64,000 nucleotides of DNA from Brettanomyces bruxellensis. Its lineage: Eukaryota; Ascomycota; Pichiomycetes; Pichiales; Pichiaceae. Numbering within the stretch: the stretch's first letter is position 1; each line of letters opens with the position of its first letter. The translations under genes and the position numbers were made by a program. Location: the NCBI RefSeq assembly GCF_011074885.1, contig NC_054690.1:2175001-2239000 (forward strand), in the 5' to 3' direction. Of the stretch, positions 1-9,213 are shown in pieces. The notes beneath the pieces are model-generated. The model had not been told where the DNA came from. It worked only from the letters and a program-made list of their open reading frames with translations, and did no database searches.

Positions 1-1254
1 CTGAAGAGTCCAAGTTGTTGATGAGTATATCGATGATTTTCGGGCAGTCGATCTCCACATCTTGTCCCGGGATGTACAAGCCGTCTTTTTCCACTTCAAT
101 ACCCTCTGTGTTGTTTGCTGAGCCTCTATCCTCGTCTCTACTCTTGTTGCTGCTCTCTTCTTCGTTACTGTCTCCATTCTTATCGCCGCTGTCTGTATTT
201 TTGCCACTTACATCATTTCCATCTTTACGGTGAGCTTCATCATCCCGATTTTCTACTTTGGCACTATCCACTTCACCTTTTGCAGCTTCTTTCTTCTCAC
301 TATCCCGCCCCTCTTTACTCTTCACCAGGTCCTTTATCTCGTATATCCCTTTAATCTCATGCAAAAGAAGCTTTAAGAAGTTTTCAGTCACCACACGCAC
401 GTCTTCGAGTGATGAGCTCAAATAGGAAATAAGTGGGTCCAAGAATGACGCCAAGTACGAGATCATCTCCAAGTCCGGTATCGAGTCCAACAACCTGAGC
501 CAGCTCACGAGGAACATTCTGGTGTACGGGTTTGTTGCAAACATCCGCTCTTTCAACAACGGGATGAACTTTGAAAGCGAAAACGCCTTCGGCAGCTGCT
601 GCTGGTACACCTGCAGGGTCTTCCCGGTTCTCGGGTCCACCATGGTGGCCAATGGGGAGGTGTCAGGGGGAATTGATAGCACTGGGACGTAAGTTGCTGC
701 TTTTTCACTCACGATGTCTTTAATTAGACGATCAAGTATATCAGCTGCGTTTTTCACGCTCATCTCCGGATCTGCCACCAACTTGCACAACACGTCAAAG
801 ATCTCGTTGAAGTAGATTAGGATTTCTCCCTTGGATACTTTGGCAATGTTGTATAGTGCTTCGCAAGCAAAATATCGCACCATCGGGTCTTGATCCCCAA
901 AACAGGCCAAAACAGGATGCATTATTCCTTCCAAATACTTCGGAACTTCACTCTGGCCGAGCGCTATGGCAACTGCCGCTAATCCAATAAGTCCTCCATA
1001 CCTGGCATTGGGTTGATGAACAGCATACGCATAATTACTCCTGAGCTCTTTAATGATGAGATCAATCTTGTCCATCTCACCATTGCCCATGCACTCCTTC
1101 ACCACCCGCTCCAACTGCAATGCTGCGGTCTTTCTCTTGTCGTATATCCGGTCATTGAGTCCTCTTTTTATTGATTTATCTACCTCATCTGGTGTTAGTA
1201 TCACTAAAATTCCAGCATTCGCTACTTGCTCTAATCTAAACCTCACTTACCCAT
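1..1254 (-). CDS. VAC14: Vac14, PIKfyve/Fab1 complex scaffold (partial, cut by window start)
   Basis: This is the N-terminal part of Vac14, the HEAT-repeat scaffold that holds the Fab1 PI3P 5-kinase and Fig4 phosphatase on the vacuole/endosome membrane and so controls PI(3,5)P2. About 397 residues are visible. After splicing, the protein opens with MDEVDKSIKRGLNDRIYDKR, the typical Vac14 start, followed by helical repeats (for example GLAAVAIALG and DPMVRYFACEALYNIAKV). An acidic/polar spacer follows at roughly residues 290-370. The first exon is only ATGG (1251-1254), and an intron at 1189-1250 restores the frame. The C-terminal half, which includes the Fab1/Fig4-binding region, lies outside the window. 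Family assignment is by recalled similarity of the N-terminus and is considered strong. Confidence 0.88.
1189..1250 (-). other. VAC14 spliceosomal intron (62 nt)
   Basis: On the minus strand the intron begins GTAAGTGAGG and ends TACTAACACCAG. The branch-point heptamer is canonical and lies only five bases from the acceptor. Splicing joins ATGG to ATGAGGTAGAT, giving Met-Asp-Glu-Val in the Vac14 frame. Without splicing, no in-frame ATG is present at the proper N-terminus. Confidence 0.88.
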
Positions 1255-1631
1255 AGTCACACTCGTTTGGCCGCAAAAAGATTTCGCACTGCCTTTTTGT
1301 ACAAAGCTGTTGCTTGCAAAACAAATAAAAAAAGCAAAAGGAGTGTGTTAATACTCTAAATTTGAGGCTTTAATACTCGTGTTGATCTGCTATACATCCA
1401 CGATCTCATCCGTGCCACCAATAAATTCTGGCCCCGCCGTTATTTACATTTGATTTCGAGCACGACAGCAAACCGCAGACGCATGCTCGCGTCGATCGAC
1501 GCACCGACCTCTGCACTTTTACCTGGGCCTAACTCACACATTTACATACATAATACGCATACAAAGCAGTGCGATAGCATCCTAAGCAAACCCTCTATTA
1601 TTCTATATACACGTACAATGCCGCTCGCCGT
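1255..1631. other. VAC14 promoter / TIM8 3' flank
   Basis: This 377-base spacer holds the promoter of VAC14 and the 3' flank of TIM8, both on the minus strand. It is AT-rich with short A-runs near 1320-1335. No further gene or strong motif is seen. Confidence 0.5.
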
Positions 1632-1898
1632 CTATTTCTGCAGAGATTGAAGTATTTGCACTATTTTGATGTTTGTATCCAAGAACCTGTTCAAGCAGTT
1701 TCCAAGGCATTCTTCCTCGTTGCGATCCAAATTTCCGTCATTAACAGTTGTCACACACTTCTTGAAGCACATATCCGTGAAGTTCGTGACCGAATTCTGG
1801 ATTTTAGCCTTCGAAGTCTGTTGCTGGATAAAGTTGGCCACCTCTTTCTTTGAGTTTTCATCCAAGTTCTGGACCGAGTTCACGTCTATATCGCTCAT
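1632..1898 (-). CDS. TIM8: Tim8, small Tim chaperone of the mitochondrial intermembrane space
   Basis: An 88-residue protein of the small-Tim family. Tim8 pairs with Tim13 as a 3+3 hexamer that escorts hydrophobic precursors, such as Tim23, across the intermembrane space. The twin CX3C signature is complete: C44-X3-C48 (CFKKC) and C64-X3-C68 (CLGNC), which oxidise into two intramolecular disulfides after Mia40-dependent import. The segment between and after them, including CLNRFLDTNIKIV, is diagnostic of Tim8 rather than Tim9, Tim10 or Tim13. Length matches the yeast orthologue (87 aa). There is no cleavable presequence, as expected. The start is the only reasonable ATG. Confidence 0.95.
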   Translation of the reverse strand: MSDIDVNSVQNLDENSKKEVANFIQQQTSKAKIQNSVTNFTDMCFKKCVTTVNDGNLDRNEEECLGNCLNRFLDTNIKIVQILQSLQK

Positions 1899-2038
1899 TT
1901 CAATAAGTTTGCTACCTTGAGTTCCTGGTAAGTATTTGTACTAAATTGCTTGGATTAATGGGAAGGTGTCTATATATCTTTATGTATTTCTTCCCCATCG
2001 TAATTTACACATACGCACAATTGAATCTTCAATCCGGC

Positions 2039-2039
<1 letters not shown>

Positions 2040-2069
<30 letters not shown>
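2040..2069. repeat. poly-T tract, 30 nt
   Basis: An uninterrupted run of about 30 T lies between the 5' flank of TIM8 and the 3' end of HSH49. Read from HSH49 (minus) it is a poly-A run about 50 bases after the stop codon. Its exact length is unreliable in a draft assembly. Confidence 0.9.
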
Positions 2070-2118
2070 CACTTCTCGTTTTTCTCTCATCTTCCCCAGA
2101 ACACAGCCCTGGGCTTTC

Positions 2119-3180
2119 TCAATATCGATCGTATCTTCTATCTGAGTGATAACCACCTCTACTTTCACTATTACCGCCATTAAACCGATCATCCCTCTGC
2201 CTATAATTGTTTTGCCTATTTCCCTGGTAGCCACGACTACTCGAGCCCCTGTACCCACCTCTACCACGAGAATTGTACCCGCCATACTGCGGATGCCTAG
2301 GCCGATCGTCGGGTCGATTATAATTGTCGACGCGTCGATCACGTCGATACTGCGATCCAGAGGCTGGTCTTCTGCCTTGATATGAGTGTTGTTGGTGGTT
2401 GAACTGTTGTCTTTCGGTGTTTGCAGGATGATATTCTTTCCCCCGATCATTAATGTTTTCACCTTTGGAGGATTTCGCACTTTTTGTATCATCAGAAGCA
2501 AGAATGTTTAGCAAAAGCTGCTGACTATCGTCCTCCATTGCATTGAAGTGGTTCTCTTTGGCCTTTTCATACAACAATCTTTCCACCTTATTGCCATGGC
2601 GCTCAGTCTTTGACCCGTTCTTAAATGCATAGTTAACGTTTGCCGGTCGGTTAAGAATCATCTTGCCATTCATCTCCTCAATTGCCTTATCAGCCGTCTC
2701 AAAGCTATCAAACACGATAAACGCATAACATGTATCCCTTTCATCCGTCCGTATAAGCTGGGGAACCTGTGCGATCTTTCCAAAATTCTTAAATGTTCGA
2801 ACCAAGAGTTTAACATCAACAAGCGTGTCCAAATTGCCAATGTACACAACTGGACCTATATCGTCCTTTATGAGTTGTGCATTCGAACCTGGGCCATTCC
2901 CTTTCATTGCTCTCTGTGTTATTGCCTGTTTCACCCTCAAACTCCGGTCATATAGTTGAATACCACTTGCCATATGCATCGAATAAACTGCATCTTTGAG
3001 TGTGTAAAATCTCACAAAGCCATAACCCTGATGTCTCTGTAGGATCCTATCTTTGGGAATATACACACTTCGCAGAGGCGCAAACTGTAGGAAAAGCTCA
3101 TATAGAAGACCCTCATCGACTTTTTCGTCGAGATTTCCCACATAAAGACACGGATCCCCACTTTCTATGACACTTGACAT
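2119..3180 (-). CDS. HSH49: Hsh49/SF3B4-like U2 snRNP (SF3b) protein with RG-rich tail
   Basis: A 353-residue protein with two RRMs: RRM1 at about 11-86 (RNP2 LYVGNL, RNP1 GYGFVRFY) and RRM2 at about 111-186 (RNP2 VYIGNL, degenerate RNP1 CYAFIVF). The pair and the motif YELFLQFAP..YIPKDR match Hsh49/SF3B4 (SAP49), the SF3b subunit that binds Cus1/SF3B2 and contacts pre-mRNA near the branch point. The S. cerevisiae protein stops shortly after RRM2 (213 aa). Here a further ~120 residues form a Gln/Asn then Arg/Gly/Tyr/Asp-rich tail with RGRGG, RGG and RYDRY. That tail resembles the idea of the metazoan SF3B4 extension, though metazoan tails are Pro/Gly-rich. The start MSSVIESGDP lies just before RRM1 and suits the family. 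Confidence 0.82.
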   Translation of the reverse strand: MSSVIESGDPCLYVGNLDEKVDEGLLYELFLQFAPLRSVYIPKDRILQRHQGYGFVRFYTLKDAVYSMHMASGIQLYDRSLRVKQAITQRAMKGNGPGSNAQLIKDDIGPVVYIGNLDTLVDVKLLVRTFKNFGKIAQVPQLIRTDERDTCYAFIVFDSFETADKAIEEMNGKMILNRPANVNYAFKNGSKTERHGNKVERLLYEKAKENHFNAMEDDSQQLLLNILASDDTKSAKSSKGENINDRGKEYHPANTERQQFNHQQHSYQGRRPASGSQYRRDRRVDNYNRPDDRPRHPQYGGYNSRGRGGYRGSSSRGYQGNRQNNYRQRDDRFNGGNSESRGGYHSDRRYDRY

Positions 3181-3576
3181 AGTGCAACAAGTTTAAAAAG
3201 GATGAAAAACAGTTGATGTGGGGTGATATGAATAATTCGTATATCTATATGTTCTAACGTATATGCTCCTATTATACCCTTATATTATACAATCCTGTAT
3301 GTATTGGTACTTCTCTAGTATTATGTTTGGTATAAATTTGGATAGAACGGTTGCAAGATAGGGAAGAAAGAAACGAAGTAAAATGAAATTAAATGAAGCT
3401 GAAAATAAAGTAAAAAAATTATAGACACCAATTAGGCTGCCTGTTTACCTGAAGCGCGATCTCAGATATCGTACATATTAAATGTTACATTACAGATTTA
3501 ATTTACCAATTTACGGTGATAGCGTGTAAGTGTGCATACATTTGTATAGACATTGCTTTAATGCAAGTATTCAGGT
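3181..3576. other. divergent promoter HSH49 / CENP-K-like gene
   Basis: A 396-base AT-rich spacer between divergently transcribed genes. It contains many short AT stretches that could act as TATA-like elements. No specific regulator site is recognised. Confidence 0.5.
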
Positions 3577-4371
3577 TTGATAATGTCTGATAATGAATCG
3601 GATCAGTCGGTAGACAGTGCTTATATAGACACTCTCAAATCACAAATCGCAGAAAAGAAAGAATTACTACAAGTAGCAAAAGAACTACTTCAGAAGACTT
3701 CGAATAAAAAGCAGGAAAATGACCCCAGAGATGAAATATTGTCGTTAATTGAGGTTCTCAAGAGGCTTCCGTACAACCCTGCGAGAAATGATGTTGTTGA
3801 TGTTTCGTTGGCCAAGGCACAACTTACGAGTGAGAATGAAAGTTTAGACAGATTGATAAAGCAACTCAAGGATGCAAATTCGAACGATCTAGAAGGACAG
3901 GAGGATATTCATAGGAAGCTTTTGGTGCTTTATGATAGGTTGGATAAGTTTCTTGACAAAGATCTGAGCGAAAAGGAGAGAAAAAGAACGGAGTTGCTAG
4001 AGTTAAGGCAAGATGATAAAACCATGGATGACTACGTGGAGGAGAAGTATACAACTCTTGAAGAGCACATTCAGAATCTTCGAACCCGGTCACTCAAATT
4101 GACGGAATTTACGAGAATCTTGGTGGACGAATACATATTAAAAAACGAGCTACCAGTTTTTGAGTCGGATGAACAACTCCAGCATAAGAAGCGGAAGTTT
4201 CTCCAGCTTCTTGAATTACTACTTAACAACAAGCTCATGTCTCCTGAAAATGGACGTGAAAAAACTGTTTTGGTTGCAAGTAAGGATGATCCGTTGATTA
4301 GATACTTGCTTGTGAACAATATTGCTACTGTGGATCGGCTGGATAGTAATCGAATAAGGTTGATGATGTGA
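3577..4371 (+). CDS. CENP-K/Mcm22/Sim4-like inner kinetochore protein
   Basis: A 264-residue, highly charged, largely alpha-helical protein with coiled-coil-like stretches (about 12-45, 75-130 and 135-185). The C-terminal third has the arrangement of the CENP-K family: FTRILVDEYIL, then a helix LLQLLELLLNNKLMSP, then DDPLIRYLLVNNIATVDRLDSNRIRLMM. The last element matches the family's closing motif (leu-rich helix, 'R-x-G-I-A..' then 'D-x-R-I-R-L'). CENP-K acts with CENP-H/I/M (Ctf3 complex) at the constitutive centromere network. The assignment rests on this C-terminal pattern alone, since the family diverges fast. Initiation may be at codon 1 or at codon 3 (MSDNESD). Confidence 0.58.
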   Translation: MIMSDNESDQSVDSAYIDTLKSQIAEKKELLQVAKELLQKTSNKKQENDPRDEILSLIEVLKRLPYNPARNDVVDVSLAKAQLTSENESLDRLIKQLKDANSNDLEGQEDIHRKLLVLYDRLDKFLDKDLSEKERKRTELLELRQDDKTMDDYVEEKYTTLEEHIQNLRTRSLKLTEFTRILVDEYILKNELPVFESDEQLQHKKRKFLQLLELLLNNKLMSPENGREKTVLVASKDDPLIRYLLVNNIATVDRLDSNRIRLMM

Positions 4372-4630
4372 TAATGTAATAGTATGGAAATGCGATAATA
4401 AACATAATATAGAAATGTGATGGTATAAATGTGATAATAGGGAAATGTAATGATAATGAAATAATAATGAAAATGCTATAGCATTAACGCGAATGGCAAC
4501 AGATTCAAGCTTTATTAAGATAATGTCCCTTGAACCTTTCAGGTAGCCAGTAATCCAACTACAATTTCCTTACGAGCATATTTTGGTAATGTTGAAATGT
4601 GTAAAAGAATATAAAAAGCGGCAGCTACTA
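4372..4630. other. convergent 3' spacer
   Basis: AT-rich region between the 3' ends of the CENP-K-like gene and the GAF-domain gene. Near 4372-4470 it contains repeated ATGTAATA/AATGTGATAATA-like words. No gene is seen. Confidence 0.5.
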
Positions 4631-6379
4631 CTACTTCATGAGATAAAACCTCCGTATGATCGACGCACAGCCGTATATGTATCCGATTTCAGCCTGTGAG
4701 ATTGGCCTGCTATTTGTGTTAAAGCAGGAAACAATATAGCCACCGTGTCTAATATACAAATCGACCGAACTGGACCTGGTGGTCGATTTTTTGCTTCTGG
4801 TGACAATCTTGACAGGAGTCCTAAAGAATGGCATACTGAGACCAGATCTAAAAGTAACTCTAGACTCGGGTGAGCGGTATATGACGCCATGTTCTGTTTT
4901 CAGCACCTCAATGTGGAAGGGTTGCAACTTTTCAGAGTCAATCCCTTGAACTTGGCCCTGGATACCCATAATTTTGAACCTGAACGACTCCCGCCCGCAG
5001 TTTTCGATCTCTGATTTGTGCCTGAAGTGATCTAACAGCATTTCACGGTCTTTTGGTGCACTGGCTCTACCTATTCTGGCAGGTCTACTTGCCTCAATCT
5101 GCACTATGTACACACAGCTAAAGTTTAAGCGGTCCACAAGCAGCCGTGAGAGGAAGTTTGAGGCCACACGCATGTTTTTACACACACGTAGCTGCTTCCA
5201 CACACTCATGTCGATTATGTCATCATAAGGCTTGTAGTACCGGCTGAAAATAAGTTGTGTGTTGTTTAGATACGAGTTCCCAGAACCATCTTGCTCAAAA
5301 ATGATTGCACTGTTAGTACTGGAAGCAGTTGCTCGACCAAACTGCTCGAGGAAAGTTTGGACTTTACATTCTGAAGATTTTGAACTTGAGTTCGCATTTG
5401 AGCTTTGATTTGAGCTTTGATTTGCTTTTGAACCTGAGTTTGTGTCCGAATTTGAACTTGAAGTCTCCTTTGAATCACCATCTGCGTTAGATTTCAACTC
5501 GGAATTCCGGCCTGTGCTCTTTTCCTTCTTCGACTCGTCTTGGCTCTCCATATATCCCATAATCTCTGCTGCAATCTTTTGCAAAACCATAATTGTCCTT
5601 TTGTCAATCCCATCTCTCGGAAAAGCGTCGAAGATTGCCAAAACTCCAATTGCTTGTCCATTAGGCGCCAGTAATGGTACTCCAGCATAATACTTAATAA
5701 ATGGTGCTGCCTTTACTAATGGGTTGCCTGCTGTTCTCCAGTCTTTCGTGGCATCTAATAGAACAAAAAAGTCCCTGGATAATATTGCATGGGCATCTAA
5801 TGAAAGCTGCCGGACACATTTTGAGTACCTTAAGCCAATCTGATGCTTGACATTCTGGTATCTTGCGTTTACAATACTCACAGAAGCCCCACATGTTCCA
5901 AACAGCCCAGTCATCTTTCGCAAAAGGCTGTCAAAGCGATTTTTGTTTTCCCACTGTGCCAGCTCAGAGTATTTAGTCACTTCTCTCAACCTTCTGCTTT
6001 CCATATACGCTTCTGGAGCTTTGAGAAACACTGTTCCTTGCAAACAGTCTGGGCGAGGCACTTTGCTCAAATTTGCCTTTCCCATGCCGTACTCCTCAAA
6101 AAACATCTCCTTTGTGAGGGGCACGGGAGCAATGCTGTGTTCATTCATTGCAATAATTGGCATATTGTTGCCGTTAGTGTCTCTTACTGGCATGCTTCTT
6201 GTGTTTTGCGATCTGTGGATGGAACTGGGAACAGATTGTACAATTCCATGCATTGCAAAGAGGCAGTGCGGGAGGGGTGAAATATACGAAATTGTGGTAG
6301 TTGTCGACCTTTTGCTTATTTTGTTATCTGGCAAAAAGTCTAGATGGTGGTGGATTCCAAAGAAATAATGTGCATCCAA
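4631..6379 (-). CDS. GAF-domain protein of unknown role
   Basis: A 582-residue reading frame. Residues about 140-280 form a GAF domain of the type used as a ligand or redox sensor: RFDSLLRKMTGLFGTCGASV, then YAGVPLLAPNGQAIGVLAIFD, then a closing helix. It is followed by a Ser/Asn/Lys-rich linker (about 285-345) and a C-terminal region of about 230 residues that I do not recognise. No kinase, phosphodiesterase or DNA-binding motif is visible, so any output function is unknown. GAF proteins of this layout occur in filamentous fungi and some yeasts, and S. cerevisiae has no obvious counterpart that I recall. The start is uncertain: ATG at 6253 (MHGIVQSV) has a better -3 base than the first ATG, and would drop 42 residues. 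Confidence 0.7.
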   Translation of the reverse strand: MDAHYFFGIHHHLDFLPDNKISKRSTTTTISYISPLPHCLFAMHGIVQSVPSSIHRSQNTRSMPVRDTNGNNMPIIAMNEHSIAPVPLTKEMFFEEYGMGKANLSKVPRPDCLQGTVFLKAPEAYMESRRLREVTKYSELAQWENKNRFDSLLRKMTGLFGTCGASVSIVNARYQNVKHQIGLRYSKCVRQLSLDAHAILSRDFFVLLDATKDWRTAGNPLVKAAPFIKYYAGVPLLAPNGQAIGVLAIFDAFPRDGIDKRTIMVLQKIAAEIMGYMESQDESKKEKSTGRNSELKSNADGDSKETSSSNSDTNSGSKANQSSNQSSNANSSSKSSECKVQTFLEQFGRATASSTNSAIIFEQDGSGNSYLNNTQLIFSRYYKPYDDIIDMSVWKQLRVCKNMRVASNFLSRLLVDRLNFSCVYIVQIEASRPARIGRASAPKDREMLLDHFRHKSEIENCGRESFRFKIMGIQGQVQGIDSEKLQPFHIEVLKTEHGVIYRSPESRVTFRSGLSMPFFRTPVKIVTRSKKSTTRSSSVDLYIRHGGYIVSCFNTNSRPISQAEIGYIYGCASIIRRFYLMK

Positions 6380-7148
6380 ATGTACGAAGTGTGTCTAAAT
6401 TTTATTTTTTTTTTTAATGAAAAAAAGGATTTTCCTTCTTTGGGAAATCCATGACATTTTTTGCAGTAATTCATCTGGCGCTTAATGTTGTCAATATGTG
6501 GAACCCTTTTTGGATGTATTACTTTGTTTTGTTCAATAATCGGATACTCTTGTGTTAAAGGTTACTTTCCATATTCGTTCTATCTGGTTTAGGGATTCGA
6601 GTTTGTGATTTATTTGAAAGTGGGAGAGAAGTATTTTTCAACTCGGTGCATTTCAATTAGTGGCTAACCTGGAATTCCACCTTTTCAAAAATCTTCTTAG
6701 CTGACATATTTGGACACTGTGAGCATCCTGAATGCAGAATAACGCTATGTCACTACATTTACAAATCTCAGAAATGATGTATAAGTGATATTCATGTAGT
6801 GTATAGCAAATCGTACTGCTAACAAATGGAGAATGTCTTAGGGATTTCTCTACAATTTTTCCTTGATTTCTTACCGGCTCCTTTATGCTTTTATGTGAAG
6901 CATTGCAACAGTGCACTCTTACCATTATAAGCTGTAATCCATACCCACAAAATTGCCACCACACATGCGCAAGTAAGAACTTATAAGAAATACAGTTCGT
7001 CACAACCGCGAACACCCGTACACCAGAAAAACACACAGCACTAAAGAGTACAATCAATACAGGCAGCATATCAAAAAAGAGAGTTCCACATAATCGAATT
7101 CGCATCAACCAGTCGTCACCATCTTTATTATATCTATACAGTATGCAA
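6380..7148. other. spacer, promoter of GAF gene and 3' flank of RPN10
   Basis: A 769-base stretch without a supported gene. The upstream part (6400-6425) has a T-run followed by an A-run. An open frame across 6653-7441 on the minus strand only overlaps RPN10 in a different frame and has no coding character. Confidence 0.5.
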
Positions 7149-8009
7149 TTACTTGCTCTCATCCATTTTATCATCATCCTTCTCATCTTTTCCGCTCTTA
7201 TCGTCTTTTTCATCCACAGTAGCCAACTTCTCCTTACCTGAAGCCTTCTCTGCACCACTTGAAGCCTGCTGCTGCCTTGCCCGTTCCTCCTCGAGCGACA
7301 ACCTGATTGCCAAGGCCAACTCCGGGTCCATATTTGGATCATCAAGACCGAAATCGTCGGCTGCACCGCCTGAAGAGGCACCTCCGGGTCCGTTTTGGGA
7401 AGATTCCGAGGCATTTCCGGCGGCAGACGAGTCCTGATCACGCAAGATAGGCGATCTCTCGACCTGGTCGTACAAGAGATAAGGGCCGGGAGGAACTGTG
7501 ACGAGATGAGATGAGCTATTCACGTTTGCAATGCTCACAAACCTCTCCAATTTGGCAGTATTGAGTTGTTCCTCACCGAAATTGATGAAATCAACGGCCA
7601 CACTGGCATTCTTCAACTTCCTGGCCAGAGCATCGAGTGCAGAATCGTCTGCTGTGATTGGAGAGCCCACAAACACAACAACACGCTGCCTTTGATTTTT
7701 GTTCTGTCTGTTTTTTAGAGCCAAACATGCCACCTCAATCCCATTTATAAGGTTTGCCTGGCCGTCGATCTTCGCCTCGTGGACCCCGCTGAGCAACTCG
7801 CCGTAGTCCGTGGTCAAGTTGCTCACCACTCTTGTCGATTCGCCCGCCATTGTAAGCAAACCAACCATACTTTCGGGATTGGCCTGTGTTTTCCTTCGGA
7901 ATATGAGCTCAACAGTATCCAATTGTGCCTGGTACCGCGATGTGAGGTAGTCCCCATTGCGCATGTACTCTGAGTTGTCGATAACGATTATTGTAGCTTC
8001 AAGCACCAT
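7149..8009 (-). CDS. RPN10: Rpn10, 26S proteasome ubiquitin receptor
   Basis: Encodes 286 residues. The N-terminal von Willebrand A domain (about 1-190) begins MVLEATIIVIDNSEYMRNGD, the invariant Rpn10/S5a opening, with the MIDAS-like DNSEYMRN segment. It anchors the protein in the regulatory particle, where it stabilises base-lid contacts. A ubiquitin-interacting motif lies at about 228-247 (DPELALAIRLSLEEE, with the LALAL-type core) and captures polyubiquitylated substrates. The tail is Lys/Asp-rich. I chose ATG at 8009 because the reading frame extends 32 codons upstream only by chance, and every Rpn10 starts with M-V-L-E-A/S-T. Length agrees with the fungal family (268 aa in S. cerevisiae). 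Confidence 0.95.
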   Translation of the reverse strand: MVLEATIIVIDNSEYMRNGDYLTSRYQAQLDTVELIFRRKTQANPESMVGLLTMAGESTRVVSNLTTDYGELLSGVHEAKIDGQANLINGIEVACLALKNRQNKNQRQRVVVFVGSPITADDSALDALARKLKNASVAVDFINFGEEQLNTAKLERFVSIANVNSSSHLVTVPPGPYLLYDQVERSPILRDQDSSAAGNASESSQNGPGGASSGGAADDFGLDDPNMDPELALAIRLSLEEERARQQQASSGAEKASGKEKLATVDEKDDKSGKDEKDDDKMDESK

Positions 8010-8901
8010 GTTGTTGTTCAAATCTTGCTTTTTGATGAATTTCTGCGATTCGGGGTCTATTAACACTACTTGCTTGTACCCGAGATAAAAATAAATGCCG
8101 TACACACCTGCCTATGCTAAATTGAGACTTCAGATGCAAATTGATGTCCGGAAAAAACCTCTTTTGGCGGAAAGTATCGTTGATGTGTCAGATACTAAGT
8201 GTCAGACCAGGGCGAAATATCTTAGTCCTGTGTCTCGAGGTGTCTCTCCTCTTTTTTTTTTTTTCTTCTCCTTTTCTTAAGCGGTGTAAGGATGGAAGAT
8301 GTGATAGGAGCCATGCTGTATCTTTCAACATATGCTTTGGTCATACTGGCATCTATCAAGTTGAAATAATGTAAGCCGGCTGGAAAATGGTATATGGAAA
8401 TTTGTAAGAATTTGTGTTTTATGCTGGGTGGTGCATTTGATGACCATCCTTTTAAGTTTCTACCTTTGATCTTCTACTTTTGATTTTCAACTTACGATTT
8501 TGTACTTTCTACTTCCTATTTCCACTTTTACACCCCATAAATGCCACACATGATATTGTATAATACAGCGCCACATCGACCCGACAGTTAAAAATTCAAA
8601 CGTCAATCACATTTCAATATCTGGCCTTGATTACATACATTTTCTAATTACGCTTACTTAAATATTCCAGCGTACTTCCCGATTCGAGGCTGTGCAGTAC
8701 GGTGCGATCGCGTTTTTCTTGAAATTCTTAAACGGGATAGTGTGGAGCATAAACAGTCATTTAGCGAGTACTATGAATGCAAAAAGGAAGACAAACTGGT
8801 TGATAAGTGCAGTCAAAGCTATTAGGCGAGTAGAAATTTCTTTCTGGCTGTATTTATGACTTGAAACGTGGAATTTTCAGCTTTCATCATTTCAGATCAG
8901 T
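8010..8901. other. divergent spacer RPN10 / NBL1-like gene
   Basis: An 892-base spacer. It contains a T-run (8250-8270), pyrimidine-rich stretches near 8455-8530, and the palindromic word TGCGATCGCG near 8703. GGCGGAAA near 8166 is only weakly like the Rpn4/PACE box expected at proteasome genes. No gene is supported. Confidence 0.45.
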
Positions 8902-9213
8902 ATGATGCCCAAGAAAGCTGCCGAAAAGAAGCAATTGACGAAAGAACAGAAGAAGAGAATAATCGAGAAGTTTAGAGCAGAGATGAAGAAGCGAGAGGTG
9001 ATACTTGAGGAAGAGGGGCAGAAGCAGATCATGGAAATAAAACGGGAGTTGGATGGCCGGTTGAAATACACACTAAGGAAGTTTTGGGATTTCAAGGTAG
9101 GAGATGTCTTAAACTACGAAAGAGAGATGAGGAGAGAGGGGGGAGAGGAGGGTGTACGGATGGAGAAAGTTGTTGAGGATCTGGAGAGTGGAAAAGGGCG
9201 AGATGAGTATTGA
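8902..9213 (+). CDS. NBL1: Nbl1/Borealin N-terminal-like protein (chromosomal passenger complex)
   Basis: A 103-residue basic helical protein. Residues about 10-70 match the Borealin N-terminal pattern: LTKEQKKRIIEKFRAEMKKRE, continuing through a long Lys/Glu helix into RLKYTLRKFWDFKVGDVL. In this family the equivalent end is 'R-(I)P..lRkmkmgdll'. Nbl1 binds Sli15/INCENP and Bir1/survivin in the three-helix bundle that brings Ipl1/Aurora B to centromeres. S. cerevisiae Nbl1 is 73 aa; here an acidic/basic tail of about 30 residues follows. The start may be the first or second ATG. The yeast orthologue has an intron, but I see no credible splice signals upstream here. The call rests on short similarity, so it is moderate. 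Confidence 0.55.
   Translation: MMPKKAAEKKQLTKEQKKRIIEKFRAEMKKREVILEEEGQKQIMEIKRELDGRLKYTLRKFWDFKVGDVLNYEREMRREGGEEGVRMEKVVEDLESGKGRDEY

Noticed and set aside
6653..7441. 262-codon minus-strand ORF overlapping RPN10
   Set aside because: Its upstream part is Rpn10 coding sequence in the wrong frame, and the rest is 3' flank.
8160..8175. Rpn4/PACE element for RPN10
   Set aside because: GGCGGAAA differs from GGTGGCAAA at two positions, so it is too weak to call.
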